Notes: generated by a model not told the origin, from the sequence alone. 24,895 bases of DNA from Thioalkalivibrio sp. (GCA_018224485.1 JAGTVE010000150.1:1-24895), one strand, 5' to 3'. Positions 6,937 to 13,469 are shown, numbered from the stretch's first letter. Numbers and translations: made by a program.

Positions 6937-7010
6937 TGGCTGGGGGACCAGGATTCGAACCTGGGTTGACGGAGTCAGAGTCCGTAGTCCTACCGCTAGA
7001 CGATCCCCCA
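6937..7010 (-). tRNA. tRNA-Gln (anticodon CUG)
   Basis: A 74-base cloverleaf is read on the minus strand. The acceptor stem TGGGGGA/TCCCCCA is followed by discriminator G and encoded CCA. The D-arm contains TCTAGCGGTAGGA, the anticodon stem is ACGGA/TCCGT with loop CTCTGAC, and the T-arm is CCAGG-TTCGAAT-CCTGG. Anticodon CUG reads CAG codons for glutamine. It lies 38 bases after rpsI on the same strand and before a strong terminator, so it is probably processed from the ribosomal-protein transcript. Confidence 0.97.
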
Positions 7011-7048
7011 ATTCGGCGGGCCGGGGGAAGTGGTCCCAGCCCGGGACG

Positions 7049-7441
7049 TCAGCGCTTGGAGAACTGCTTCGCGCGGCGGGCCTTGGCAAGGCCCACCTTC
7101 TTGCGCTCCACCTCCCGCGCGTCACGGGTCATGAAACCGGCCTGGCGCATCGGCGAACGCAGGTTCTCGTCGTACTGGACCAGCGCACGGGCGATGCCGA
7201 GGCGAATGGCGCCGGCCTGGCCGTTGGCGCCTCCTCCCTGCACCGTGGCGATCACGTCGAAGCGGTCCCCCGCCTCCGCGGTCACCAGCGGCTGGCGAAC
7301 CACCATCTGCGAGGTCTGCCGACCGAAGTAGTCGTCCAGCGCCTTGTTGTTGACGGTGATGTCGCCCTTGCCCGGACGGAGGAAGACCCGTGCCGAAGCG
7401 GTCTTGCGGCGGCCGGTGCCATAATTCTGGTTCATTGCCAT
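7049..7441 (-). CDS. rpsI: 30S ribosomal protein S9
   Basis: A full-length S9 of 130 residues, with the family motifs YGTGRRKTASARV near the start, VTAEAGDRFD, VQGGGANGQAGAIRLGIARAL, and the C-terminal basic tail MTRDAREVERKKVGLAKARRAKQFSKR, which reaches the P-site tRNA in the ribosome. The start is ATG 7441 (MAMNQN) or the third codon, 7435; AAGGA lies 11 bases upstream of the first. It follows rplM by 38 bases, the near-universal L13-S9 order, and precedes tRNA-Gln. Confidence 0.98.
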   Translation of the reverse strand: MAMNQNYGTGRRKTASARVFLRPGKGDITVNNKALDDYFGRQTSQMVVRQPLVTAEAGDRFDVIATVQGGGANGQAGAIRLGIARALVQYDENLRSPMRQAGFMTRDAREVERKKVGLAKARRAKQFSKR

Positions 7442-7479
7442 GAATGCGTTGTCCTTGACGTAAACGGTTCGGCGAGGGT

Positions 7480-7908
7480 CTAGATCTCCAGCGGCCGTGG
7501 CTGCTGGGCGGCATGCCGATGCTCGCTGCCCGCGTAGACCTTCAGCTTCTTGAACATCGCTCGACCCAGCGGGTTCTTCGGAAGCATCCCCTTGACCGCC
7601 AGTTCCAGCACACGCTCTGGGGAGCGTGCAATCATCTGCGCGAAGTTCGCCTGCTTCAGGCCGCTGGGGTAGCCGGAGTGCCGATAGTACATCTTGTCGT
7701 TGGCCTTCTTGCCGGTCACGCGGATCTTTTCGGCGTTTACCACGACGATGTAGTCCCCGGTGTCCACATGGGGCGTGTACACGGGCTTGTGCTTCCCGCG
7801 CAGGCGGCGCGCGATCTCCGTGGCCAACCGGCCCAGGGTCTTGCCGTTGGCGTCCACGAGGTACCAGTCGCGTTCGACTTCGGACGGCTTGGCGCTGATG
7901 GTCTTCAT
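7480..7908 (-). CDS. rplM: 50S ribosomal protein L13
   Basis: A full-length L13 of 142 residues, recognised by MKTISAKPSEVERDWYLVDA, LGRLATEIARRLRGKHKP, YTPHVDTGDYIVVVNAEKI, YYRHSGYPSG and VKGMLPKNPLGRAMFKKLKVY. It is an early-assembly protein of the large subunit. The frame is open further upstream, but ATG 7908 is right because it gives the conserved N-terminus and is preceded by GGAG. A sigma70-like promoter lies at 7949-7977. The short GC-rich leader between promoter and start could hold the L13 autoregulatory structure known in enterobacteria, but I cannot identify it. Confidence 0.98.
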   Translation of the reverse strand: MKTISAKPSEVERDWYLVDANGKTLGRLATEIARRLRGKHKPVYTPHVDTGDYIVVVNAEKIRVTGKKANDKMYYRHSGYPSGLKQANFAQMIARSPERVLELAVKGMLPKNPLGRAMFKKLKVYAGSEHRHAAQQPRPLEI

Positions 7909-7948
7909 GCCTGTTGCTCCGGGTGCGGGGCGTTTCGGAAAGCCCGAA

Positions 7949-7977
7949 AGAATAACTGACACTGGCCTGGGGTTCAA
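7949..7977 (-). promoter_or_regulatory. Probable promoter of rplM-rpsI-tRNA-Gln
   Basis: On the minus strand TTGAAC (7977-7972) and TATTCT (7954-7949) are 17 bases apart, each matching four of six consensus positions. The transcript would start near 7942, about 35 bases before rplM. Confidence 0.45.
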
Positions 7978-7990
7978 GGCGCGCAACGGG

Positions 7991-8016
7991 AAACGCCGGT
8001 CCGCGAGGGACCGGCG
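7991..8016 (-). terminator. Intrinsic terminator of the DUF4168 gene
   Basis: CGCCGGTCC (7994-8002) pairs perfectly with GGACCGGCG (8008-8016) around a 5-base loop; on the minus strand TTT follows. It lies 28 bases after the DUF4168 stop and overlaps no other gene. Confidence 0.65.
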
Positions 8017-8043
8017 CTCTCCTGGCCGAAGGTCCTGGTCCGC

Positions 8044-8436
8044 TTACATGCGGTCCATCGCCTTCTCCTGGACCCGCTCCATCAGTTCCGAATCGTTCTG
8101 AAGCGCCATGGCCACCTCGTTGTACTCCTGGACGCTCATGCCCGACGCCTCAACGGCCTGCATCATCTTCTCCTGGGCCTCCTGCTGAAGCCCCTGGGCC
8201 TCGCCTTCGTCAGAGGCATTTTGCAGGCGCTCGGTATAGTCCTCGCGGATCCCCTGCACTGCAACGAAGGCATCCACGAAGGTGTCGACAGTCTGATCGG
8301 TCATCGCCGCTGTCGGCGGCGTGGTCTCACCGAAGGCCGGCTGGCCGGCGCCCTGGGAATCCTGTGCGAGGGCGGCACCGCCGGTCACAAAGAGAGCGGC
8401 CAGGGCGATGGTCAGTGCGGTCTTGCGAAGCGTCAT
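8044..8436 (-). CDS. Exported DUF4168 protein under a sigma54-type promoter
   Basis: A 130-residue protein with a clear signal peptide (MTLRKTALTIALAALFVTGGAALA, cut before QDSQ). After a short low-complexity linker it has a helical DUF4168 domain: TVDTFVDAFVAVQGIREDY, then helices rich in Glu, Gln and Met, then SGMSVQEYNEVAMALQNDSELMERV. No catalytic residues or cysteines are visible, and the function of DUF4168 is unknown; a periplasmic helical, possibly chaperone-like or stress role is only a guess. ATG 8436 is preceded by AGAGG at 8-base spacing. Just upstream is a nearly perfect sigma54 promoter with IHF-like and upstream inverted-repeat sites, and beyond them the genes for a sigma54 activator and its kinase. 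It is therefore the probable target of that two-component system. A terminator follows, so it is monocistronic. Confidence 0.9.
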   Translation of the reverse strand: MTLRKTALTIALAALFVTGGAALAQDSQGAGQPAFGETTPPTAAMTDQTVDTFVDAFVAVQGIREDYTERLQNASDEGEAQGLQQEAQEKMMQAVEASGMSVQEYNEVAMALQNDSELMERVQEKAMDRM

Positions 8437-8478
8437 TGGGTATTCCTCTGAGTTGGGGTTGCTTGCTCCACGTCACGG

Positions 8479-8495
8479 AGCAGCAACCGTGCCAA
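8479..8495 (-). promoter_or_regulatory. Sigma54 (RpoN) promoter of the DUF4168 gene
   Basis: The minus strand reads TTGGCACGGTTGCTGCT (8495 to 8479). Against the consensus YTGGCACGRNNNTTGCW every defined position matches except one (C for the first T of TTGC). The invariant GG (-24) and GC (-12) are exactly 10 bases apart. The transcript would start near 8468, giving a leader of about 32 bases before ATG 8436. Confidence 0.85.
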
Positions 8496-8524
8496 CAATC
8501 GGCATGAGGACACAAAAGATTTTT

Positions 8525-8537
8525 TATCAATGGCTTC
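8525..8537. promoter_or_regulatory. IHF-like binding site between enhancer and sigma54 promoter
   Basis: The plus strand has TATCAATGGCTTC, matching the IHF consensus WATCAANNNNTTR at all but the last position, preceded by a run of T as in many IHF sites. It is in an AT-rich patch (about 8511-8565) about 60-70 bases upstream of the predicted start, where IHF bends DNA at sigma54 promoters. Confidence 0.5.
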
Positions 8538-8601
8538 TGGAATATTCCTCATGCTACATAGAATTACCTCGGTCCTGTGCGCACGGTTCAATCCGCCACA
8601 T

Positions 8602-8616
8602 GTATCAAATCGATAC
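8602..8616. promoter_or_regulatory. Inverted repeat, candidate enhancer site for the NtrC-type regulator
   Basis: GTATC-AAATC-GATAC is a perfect 5-5-5 inverted repeat about 140 bases upstream of the predicted sigma54 start, the usual distance for an NtrC-family enhancer. GATAC/GTATC half-sites recur three times just upstream of the kinase gene (11497-11501, 11516-11520, 11525-11529), though in a different arrangement. A second palindrome, GTGCGCAC (8577-8584), is an alternative site. Confidence 0.4.
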
Positions 8617-8627
8617 GGTCCGTTAGG

Positions 8628-10010
8628 TCACAGTTCGTCGCCCAGCTTCCGATAGAGCGTCTTGCGCCCGATCCCCAGGATGCGTGCCGCACGTTGCTTG
8701 TTTCCCTCGGTGTGGGCGAGCACCTGGCGGATGTAACGGCTCTCGAGCTCCTCCAGCGTCTCCCACTTCTCGTCCTGTCGGTCCTCCTGCGGCGCTCCCG
8801 TCATGCACGGATCGCCAACCGGGGCATCCGCGCGGACCCGTTCGGGAAGATCCTCCAGCCGGATCACCCCGTCACGAGCCAGCGTGGCTGCCCGCTCGAC
8901 GAGACCCTCCAGTTCGCGAACATTACCCGGAAAACGGTAGCCGAGGAGCCGCCGCAGGGCCTCGGGCTCAAGGCGTCTGACCGACAACCCCTGCTCAAGG
9001 GCGTGACGGTTCAGAAAGGTGTGCAGCAGCCGGGCAATATCCTCGCCGCGCTGGCGCAGGGGCGGAACCTCGATACGAAAGGTCTCCAGCCGAAAAAAGA
9101 GATCCTCCCGGAGCAGGCCCTCGGCCATCAGCTCGCCGACATCCCGATGCGTCGCCGCGATGATCCGCACATCCGTCGCAATCTCGTCATTGGCACCGAC
9201 CGGACGTACCCGGCCATCCTGGAGCACGCGCAGCAGCTTGGTCTGCATGGAGGCCGGCATCTCGCCGATCTCATCCAGGAACAGCGTACCCCCGTCCGCC
9301 TCCAGGAACAGCCCCCTGCGCGCGCCCTTCGCACCGCTGAAGGCGCCCGCCGCATGCCCCAGCAACTCGGATTCGAGCAGGGTCTCGGGAATGCCGGCGC
9401 AGTTCAGGGCGACGAACGGGCCTCGAGCACGGGGGCTCTCCTCGTGCAGGGCCCTGGCGACGAGTTCCTTTCCGGTACCGGACTCTCCGGTGATCAGGAC
9501 ACTCCCGTCGGAGGGGGCGATACGTCGGATCAGGTCGAACAGGCGCAGCATTGCCGGACTCTTCCCCTGCATCCCGTGGAAGCCCCGCTCGCCCAGCACC
9601 TCCCGGTACTGCTGCACCTCGGCGCGCAACTGCCGTGTCTGCAGCACCCGCTGTGCCGCCAGGCGCAGGTGCTCGAGATCCACCGGCTTGGTCAGAAAGT
9701 CGTCAGCCCCCGCCTTCAGGGCACTGACCGCCTGATCGATGGTGCCAAAGCCGGTCAGCATGATGAAGCCGGGCGCCGGTACCAGCGTGCGCGTGGCCTC
9801 CAGCACCGCGAAACCGTCCGCCTCCGGCAGGCGCAGGTCGCTGACCACCAGCGCAACGCTCCGTTCGCCCAGCAACGTAATCGCCTGCTCGGCACTGGCC
9901 ACTGCGGTCACGTGGTAACCCGCGTCCGAGAGTTCCTGCTGCAGCAGCTCGCGGTGCCCGGCATCGTCCTCGACGATCAGCACCCCTTCTTCCGTGCGAG
10001 CGTCCATCAT
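8628..10010 (-). CDS. NtrC-family sigma54-dependent response regulator
   Basis: About 460 residues in three domains. A receiver domain (about 8-125) has acidic residues Asp15/Asp16, phosphorylation site Asp58 in VVSDLRLPEADGF, Thr86 and Lys108. A central AAA+ domain (about 148-375) has Walker A GESGTGKE (175-182), GAFSGA (222-227) where GAFTGA contacts sigma54, Walker B GGTLFLDEIGE and the arginine-bearing DLFFRL. A Fis-type DNA-binding domain closes the protein (GNKQRAARILGIGRKTLYRKL). The Thr-to-Ser change in the sigma54 loop is conservative. The frame extends upstream, but ATG 10010 (or the next codon, 10007) is preferred because it gives the standard receiver start and overlaps the kinase stop as ATGA. 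It is cotranscribed with the kinase and lies directly upstream of the sigma54 promoter of the DUF4168 gene. The signal sensed is unknown; it does not look like NtrC itself. Confidence 0.93.
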   Translation of the reverse strand: MMDARTEEGVLIVEDDAGHRELLQQELSDAGYHVTAVASAEQAITLLGERSVALVVSDLRLPEADGFAVLEATRTLVPAPGFIMLTGFGTIDQAVSALKAGADDFLTKPVDLEHLRLAAQRVLQTRQLRAEVQQYREVLGERGFHGMQGKSPAMLRLFDLIRRIAPSDGSVLITGESGTGKELVARALHEESPRARGPFVALNCAGIPETLLESELLGHAAGAFSGAKGARRGLFLEADGGTLFLDEIGEMPASMQTKLLRVLQDGRVRPVGANDEIATDVRIIAATHRDVGELMAEGLLREDLFFRLETFRIEVPPLRQRGEDIARLLHTFLNRHALEQGLSVRRLEPEALRRLLGYRFPGNVRELEGLVERAATLARDGVIRLEDLPERVRADAPVGDPCMTGAPQEDRQDEKWETLEELESRYIRQVLAHTEGNKQRAARILGIGRKTLYRKLGDEL

Positions 10011-11491
10011 CGCGTACCCCCTGCTGCCGCGGGCAGCGTGATCACGAAGCGCGCGCCCGGTTGCCATTCACGGTCCAGCCGCAGCTCGCCCCCGTGGTCC
10101 TCGACCGCCGCATGGGCGACGGCGAGCCCGAGGCCGGTGCCCTGTCCGGGCGGCTTGGTGGTGAAAAAGGGTTCGAAGATCTGATCCACGTCCGCTTCCA
10201 CGATCCCCGGACCATCATCCGCCACCCCGATTTCGACCATGGACCGCCCGCCGTTCGCGACCCGCCGCCAGTCGACGCGAACCCGCCGGCTGGCCGCATG
10301 GATCGCATTCTCGATCAGGTTGCCCAGCGCCTGCTCGAGCCGGGCCGGATCGGCATGCAGGATGAGTGCGCCGTTCTCGCCGGCACCGTTGCCGGACACG
10401 GTCTCGATCTCGATTTCCGGACGGCCGGCCCCGACCCCGACCCTTGCGACGACGTCACTGACCAAGGCCGAAAGGGTGATCTCCCGCGTGTTCAGCGGAT
10501 TGCGTCGCGCGAAGTTCAGCAACTGGCGCACGATGTGCTCGACGCGGTGCAGCTCCGCAAGCAGGCTGCGGATCTCCACGGTGGCCGGCGACTCCTCGGG
10601 CAGGCCGCGACGAGCCCTCTGCGCGCGCCCGGCAATCACTCCCAGCGGCGTGCCCAGCTCGTGCGCCACACCGGCTGCCAGCTGACCGATTGCCGCCAGT
10701 TTCTCCGACTGGCGCAGCTTCTCTTCCAGTTCCGCGCGCCGGGCACGCTGTGCCTCCAGCGCCTGCTCCGAATCCTCGCGACGCTGGATCATCTCGTTCA
10801 TCGTGGTCGCGAGCAGGCGCAGTTCCTGTGGGCCCTGTTCCGGCACGCGCAGGCCACGGGTCCCGTCACCGACACGGCGCATCGCGTCCACCAGCCGGCT
10901 GGCGGGTCGCCCGACCGCGCGGTGATGTCCGATCAGCACCACCAGCAGAAAGACCGCCGCGAGCAGCCCGATCGCCAACCCACCCTGCCAGCGCATCTGG
11001 GCAATGTAGGCCTGGAACCGGGTCACGTCGCGAGTAGTCTGCAACAGGCCGATGATCCGGCCACCGGCATCGGTCAGCGGCAGGAAGAAGGAAAAAACCT
11101 CTCTGCCCTGCCGCTCGTCAAAGGCGCCCTGGCTCCCGCCTTCGGTGATCACGCGGGCCTCGCGCCGGCGTTCGAGCGAGGGGCTGCGCGGCCCGCTGGT
11201 CGCGACCAGCTCTCCATGGGAGTCATACACGTAGACGCCGAAGACCTGCTCGAGCTGGAAGGCCGAGTCCAGGGCCTGCTGCACGTCCAGCGCGTCGCGG
11301 CGGACCATCGCAGTCGAAATGGGCAGCCGGATGGATCGCGCCACCAGCTCGATGTCCTCCTGCATGCGCAACTCCATCTGGTGCTCGAATTCACGGAGCC
11401 CCAGCAGCCCCAGCGCGACCAGCAGCCCGAGCAGTGGCAACAGCACGAAGGCGATCACGGCGTTGCGCAGGTTGTTGAGTCGCAGGAGCAT
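10007..11491 (-). CDS. Membrane-bound sensor histidine kinase
   Basis: About 494 residues from ATG 11491. TM1 (about 11-33) and TM2 (about 170-190) bracket a periplasmic sensor segment of about 135 residues with a PAS/Cache-like strand (VFGVYVYDSHGELVATSG). A HAMP linker and a short coiled coil (about 240-262) follow, then a dimerisation domain with H-box GVAHELGTPLGVIAG (His277), of the NtrB-like type. The ATPase domain has N-box NLIENAIHA, DDGPGI, FEPFFTTKP and GTGLGLAVAHA, so it looks catalytically complete. A TTG four codons upstream (11503) is an alternative start; neither has a clear Shine-Dalgarno. The stop overlaps the regulator start by 4 bases. The gene lies about 100 bases downstream of the candidate small RNA terminator, and GATAC/GTATC repeats sit at its 5' end, suggesting possible autoregulation. 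Confidence 0.92.
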   Translation of the reverse strand: MLLRLNNLRNAVIAFVLLPLLGLLVALGLLGLREFEHQMELRMQEDIELVARSIRLPISTAMVRRDALDVQQALDSAFQLEQVFGVYVYDSHGELVATSGPRSPSLERRREARVITEGGSQGAFDERQGREVFSFFLPLTDAGGRIIGLLQTTRDVTRFQAYIAQMRWQGGLAIGLLAAVFLLVVLIGHHRAVGRPASRLVDAMRRVGDGTRGLRVPEQGPQELRLLATTMNEMIQRREDSEQALEAQRARRAELEEKLRQSEKLAAIGQLAAGVAHELGTPLGVIAGRAQRARRGLPEESPATVEIRSLLAELHRVEHIVRQLLNFARRNPLNTREITLSALVSDVVARVGVGAGRPEIEIETVSGNGAGENGALILHADPARLEQALGNLIENAIHAASRRVRVDWRRVANGGRSMVEIGVADDGPGIVEADVDQIFEPFFTTKPPGQGTGLGLAVAHAAVEDHGGELRLDREWQPGARFVITLPAAAGGTR

Positions 11492-11496
11492 CGAGT

Positions 11497-11529
11497 GATA
11501 CAAGGCAAGTGTCGAGATACAGGGGTATC
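11497..11529. promoter_or_regulatory. Cluster of GATAC/GTATC half-sites before the sensor kinase gene
   Basis: GATAC occurs at 11497-11501 and 11516-11520 and GTATC at 11525-11529; the last two form an inverted repeat with a 4-base gap. The same pentamers make up the inverted repeat at 8602-8616 near the sigma54 promoter. A shared regulator, such as the response regulator itself, is possible but unproven. Confidence 0.3.
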
Positions 11530-11592
11530 AGAATCCGACGGGACTTGCGAATTCGGGACAGAGCGCGCCGGGACCGCGCGGGCTTGCCCCAT

Positions 11593-11620
11593 AAAAAAGG
11601 CGCGAACCGAAGTTCGCGCC
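11593..11620 (-). terminator. Strong intrinsic terminator ending the candidate small RNA
   Basis: GGCGCGAAC and GTTCGCGCC form a perfect 9-bp stem with a UUCG tetraloop on the minus strand, followed at once by six T. It lies in the 319-base gap upstream of the sensor kinase gene and follows no protein gene on its strand. Confidence 0.85.
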
Positions 11621-11697
11621 AATTAACCACCAAAGGAGGATGGAGGAGTACGTTGACGGTTGCGGGGGAGCAACCAATCAACGTATCGGGATGTTCT
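11593..11697 (-). ncRNA. Candidate trans-acting small RNA with C-rich loop and CTCCTCC motifs
   Basis: In minus-strand order the element has three parts. First is a two-part hairpin (11684-11650): ACGTTGA and GGTTGC pair with GCAACC and TCAACGT, presenting a loop of TCCCCC. Second is an unpaired pyrimidine-rich stretch, CTCCTCCATCCTCCTTT (11648-11632), complementary to Shine-Dalgarno sequences. Third is the UUCG-capped terminator with six U (11620-11593). TTGACA at 11719-11714 is a perfect -35 box; the downstream -10 is AT-rich but not canonical. The length would be about 105 bases. C-rich unpaired stretches of this kind are used by known bacterial sRNAs to block ribosome binding. I recognise no Rfam family. 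It could instead be a leader/attenuator of the kinase operon, which starts about 100 bases further on. Confidence 0.55.
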
Positions 11698-11713
11698 AAT
11701 ATATAGCCTTCCC

Positions 11714-11719
11714 TGTCAA
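11714..11719 (-). promoter_or_regulatory. Perfect -35 box (TTGACA) upstream of the candidate small RNA
   Basis: TTGACA reads on the minus strand. Candidate -10 hexamers are TAGAAC at 15-base spacing or AGAACA at 16, within the AT-rich stretch TATATATTAGAAC; neither is ideal. Transcription would start around 11690-11697. Confidence 0.45.
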
Positions 11720-11810
11720 CCCCGCAGTGCAAAAAATCCTCCGTTGCTTGCGATGGCAGCCGCGGGTTCGCTTTGCAACAATGTCGCCACAACCCCGAAC
11801 GGTCGCCACC

Positions 11811-12467
11811 ATGCTTGCATTTCACAGCATCCCCGTCACCGCCTTCGAACAGAATGCCACCCTAATCTGGTGCGAGCAGACGCGGGAGGCCGCCTGGGTA
11901 GATCCCGGTGGCTCCCCGGAACGGCTGCTTGCGGCCGCACGAGAACGCGGGCTGGAACTGCGCCAGATCCTGCTCACCCACGGGCACCTCGACCACGTCG
12001 GCGGTGCCCGGGCCCTGGCGGAGCTGGCGTCGGTCCCGATCATCGGCCCGGGAGAAGCCGACCGTTTCTGGCTCGAACAGCTGCCGATGCAGTCGCGCAT
12101 GTTCGGGGCCGAGGAGGTGCAACCGTTCCTGCCCGACCGCTGGCTCGCCGAGGGCGACCAGGTCCGGGTCGGCAATCAGGTGCTCGACGTCTATGAGTGC
12201 CCGGGGCATACCCCGGGCCACGTGATCTTCCACCATGCGGCGAGCCGTCTGGCCCTAGTGGGCGACGTGCTGTTCGCCGGGAGCATCGGGCGCACCGACT
12301 TTCCGCGCGGCAACCACGCCGATCTGCTGCATTCGATCACCGGCAAGCTGTGGCCACTAGGCGACGACACGCGCTTCGTACCGGGACACGGCCCGATGTC
12401 CACCTTCGGCCGGGAACGTCAGAGCAATCCGTTCGTCAGCGATCGAGTGCTAGGGTCAGAGGGCTAG
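11811..12467 (+). CDS. MBL-fold hydrolase of the YcbL / type II glyoxalase II group
   Basis: A 218-residue cytoplasmic metallo-beta-lactamase-fold protein. It begins MLAFHSIPVTAFEQNATLIWCEQ, close to YcbL-type proteins. The metal motif THGHLDHVGG (His57, His59, Asp61, His62) is intact, followed by ECPGHTPGH, LVGDVLFAGSIGRTDFP and VPGHGP, the remaining ligands. Members hydrolyse S-lactoylglutathione or related thioesters; the substrate here is inferred. The open frame extends upstream to 11727 with two further ATGs, but only 11811 gives the family N-terminus; its Shine-Dalgarno is poor. It ends 43 bases before the convergent htpX stop, with no clear terminator between them. Confidence 0.88.
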   Translation: MLAFHSIPVTAFEQNATLIWCEQTREAAWVDPGGSPERLLAAARERGLELRQILLTHGHLDHVGGARALAELASVPIIGPGEADRFWLEQLPMQSRMFGAEEVQPFLPDRWLAEGDQVRVGNQVLDVYECPGHTPGHVIFHHAASRLALVGDVLFAGSIGRTDFPRGNHADLLHSITGKLWPLGDDTRFVPGHGPMSTFGRERQSNPFVSDRVLGSEG

Positions 12468-12509
12468 GCGGACCCGCCCGTGGGAATCTTGGCTGGATGC
12501 GGCCGGGGC

Positions 12510-13397
12510 TCAGCGCATGGCCTTCAGGGCCATGATCCGCTCCTCGATGGGCGGGTGGGTCATGAACAGGCGCTTGATGCCCTCCCGCACGCCGCCACGG
12601 ATGCCGAAGGCCGCCATCTGATCCGGCATGTCGACTGGCCGTCCCGCCGCACGCGCCAGCGACTCCAGCGCACCGACCATCTTGTCGCGACCGGCTAGGT
12701 GCGCGCCGGCCTGGTCTGCCCGGAATTCGCGCTGACGCGAGAACCACATCACGATGATCGAGGCCAGGATCGCGAGCAGGATCTCCATCACGATCGTAGT
12801 GATCCAGAATGCTGGCCCGTGACCCGACTCGTTCTTGAACACCACGCGGTCCACGAAATGACCGGCCACCCGCGCGAGGAAGATCACGAAGGTGTTCACC
12901 ACGCCCTGGATCAGTGCCAGGGTGACCATGTCGCCATTCGCGACGTGACCCACCTCGTGTCCCAGTACAGCCTCGACCTCGCCCTGTTCCATGTTGTGCA
13001 TCAGGCCGGTGCTGACCGCCACCAGGGCGTTGTTGCGGCTCATCCCGGTCGCGAAGGCGTTGGGATCCGGCGAGTCGTAAATGCCGACCTCCGGCATGCC
13101 GATACCGGACTCGCGAGCCTGACGCTTTACCGTCTCGATCAGCCATTGCTCGGTCGCATCGCGCGGTTTATCGATCACGTGCACCTTCATCATCTTCTTG
13201 GCCATCCACTTGGAGATGGCCAGGGAGATGAAGGATCCCCCGAATCCGAACACCGCCGCGAAGATCAGCAGGGCATTGAGATTGAGGTCCACGCCCTCCT
13301 GGTCGAGGATGCGCTCCACCCCGAGGAGGCGCAGCACTATGCTGAGTACCACAATGATCGCTATGTTGGTCCCCAAAAACAGCAGGATGCGCTTCAT
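12510..13397 (-). CDS. htpX: Membrane zinc metalloprotease HtpX
   Basis: A 295-residue M48-family inner-membrane protease that degrades misfolded membrane proteins alongside FtsH. Two N-terminal TM segments (about 4-24 and 41-62) precede the catalytic HEVGH (His147, Glu148, His151). Two more hydrophobic segments follow (about 156-175 and 193-215), then REFRADQAGA with the third zinc ligand, and the C-terminal MTHPPIEERIMAL. ATG 13397 follows a strong AGGAG at 6-base spacing. It lies downstream of parC on the same strand, but a heat-shock-type promoter in the gap suggests its own transcription. Confidence 0.96.
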   Translation of the reverse strand: MKRILLFLGTNIAIIVVLSIVLRLLGVERILDQEGVDLNLNALLIFAAVFGFGGSFISLAISKWMAKKMMKVHVIDKPRDATEQWLIETVKRQARESGIGMPEVGIYDSPDPNAFATGMSRNNALVAVSTGLMHNMEQGEVEAVLGHEVGHVANGDMVTLALIQGVVNTFVIFLARVAGHFVDRVVFKNESGHGPAFWITTIVMEILLAILASIIVMWFSRQREFRADQAGAHLAGRDKMVGALESLARAAGRPVDMPDQMAAFGIRGGVREGIKRLFMTHPPIEERIMALKAMR

Positions 13398-13441
13398 TTT
13401 GACTCCTGGAATTCCATAAGGAAACGACGATACCGGCTATT

Positions 13442-13469
13442 AGATGGGGCACTTCCCCGGAAATGCAAG
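13442..13469 (-). promoter_or_regulatory. Sigma32 (RpoH) heat-shock promoter of htpX
   Basis: On the minus strand CTTGCAT (13469-13463) and CCCCATCT (13449-13442) are 13 bases apart. The consensus is CTTGAAA, a 13-14-base spacer and CCCCATNT, so the -10 element is perfect and the -35 keeps CTTG. The start would fall near 13436, about 39 bases before the htpX ATG. Heat-shock control is known for htpX in E. coli, which supports the call. Confidence 0.7.

Noticed and set aside
6693..7331. Plus-strand open frame through the hairpin array, tRNA-Gln and rpsI
   Set aside because: Contains the typical translation of a reversed tRNA (GGPGFEPG) and is a known type of annotation artefact.
8458..8487. 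Inverted repeat GTTGCT.GCTCC / GGAGCAGCAAC upstream of the DUF4168 gene, considered as a leader hairpin
   Set aside because: It overlaps the sigma54 -12 region, so only part of it would be transcribed from that promoter.
8577..11626. Two long plus-strand frames (535 and 521 codons) across the regulator and kinase genes
   Set aside because: Antisense shadows; the minus strand carries complete receiver, AAA+, HTH and kinase motifs.
11660..11680. GG-N10-GC spacing (TTGG...GCA) within the small RNA hairpin, considered as a sigma54 promoter
   Set aside because: It lacks the CAC and TTGC parts of the consensus and is fully explained by hairpin pairing.
11639..11701. Short plus-strand frame (about 19 codons) beginning ATGGAGGAG after AGGAGG
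   Set aside because: The Shine-Dalgarno abuts the ATG with no spacing, and the whole stretch is explained by the minus-strand hairpin and pyrimidine tract.
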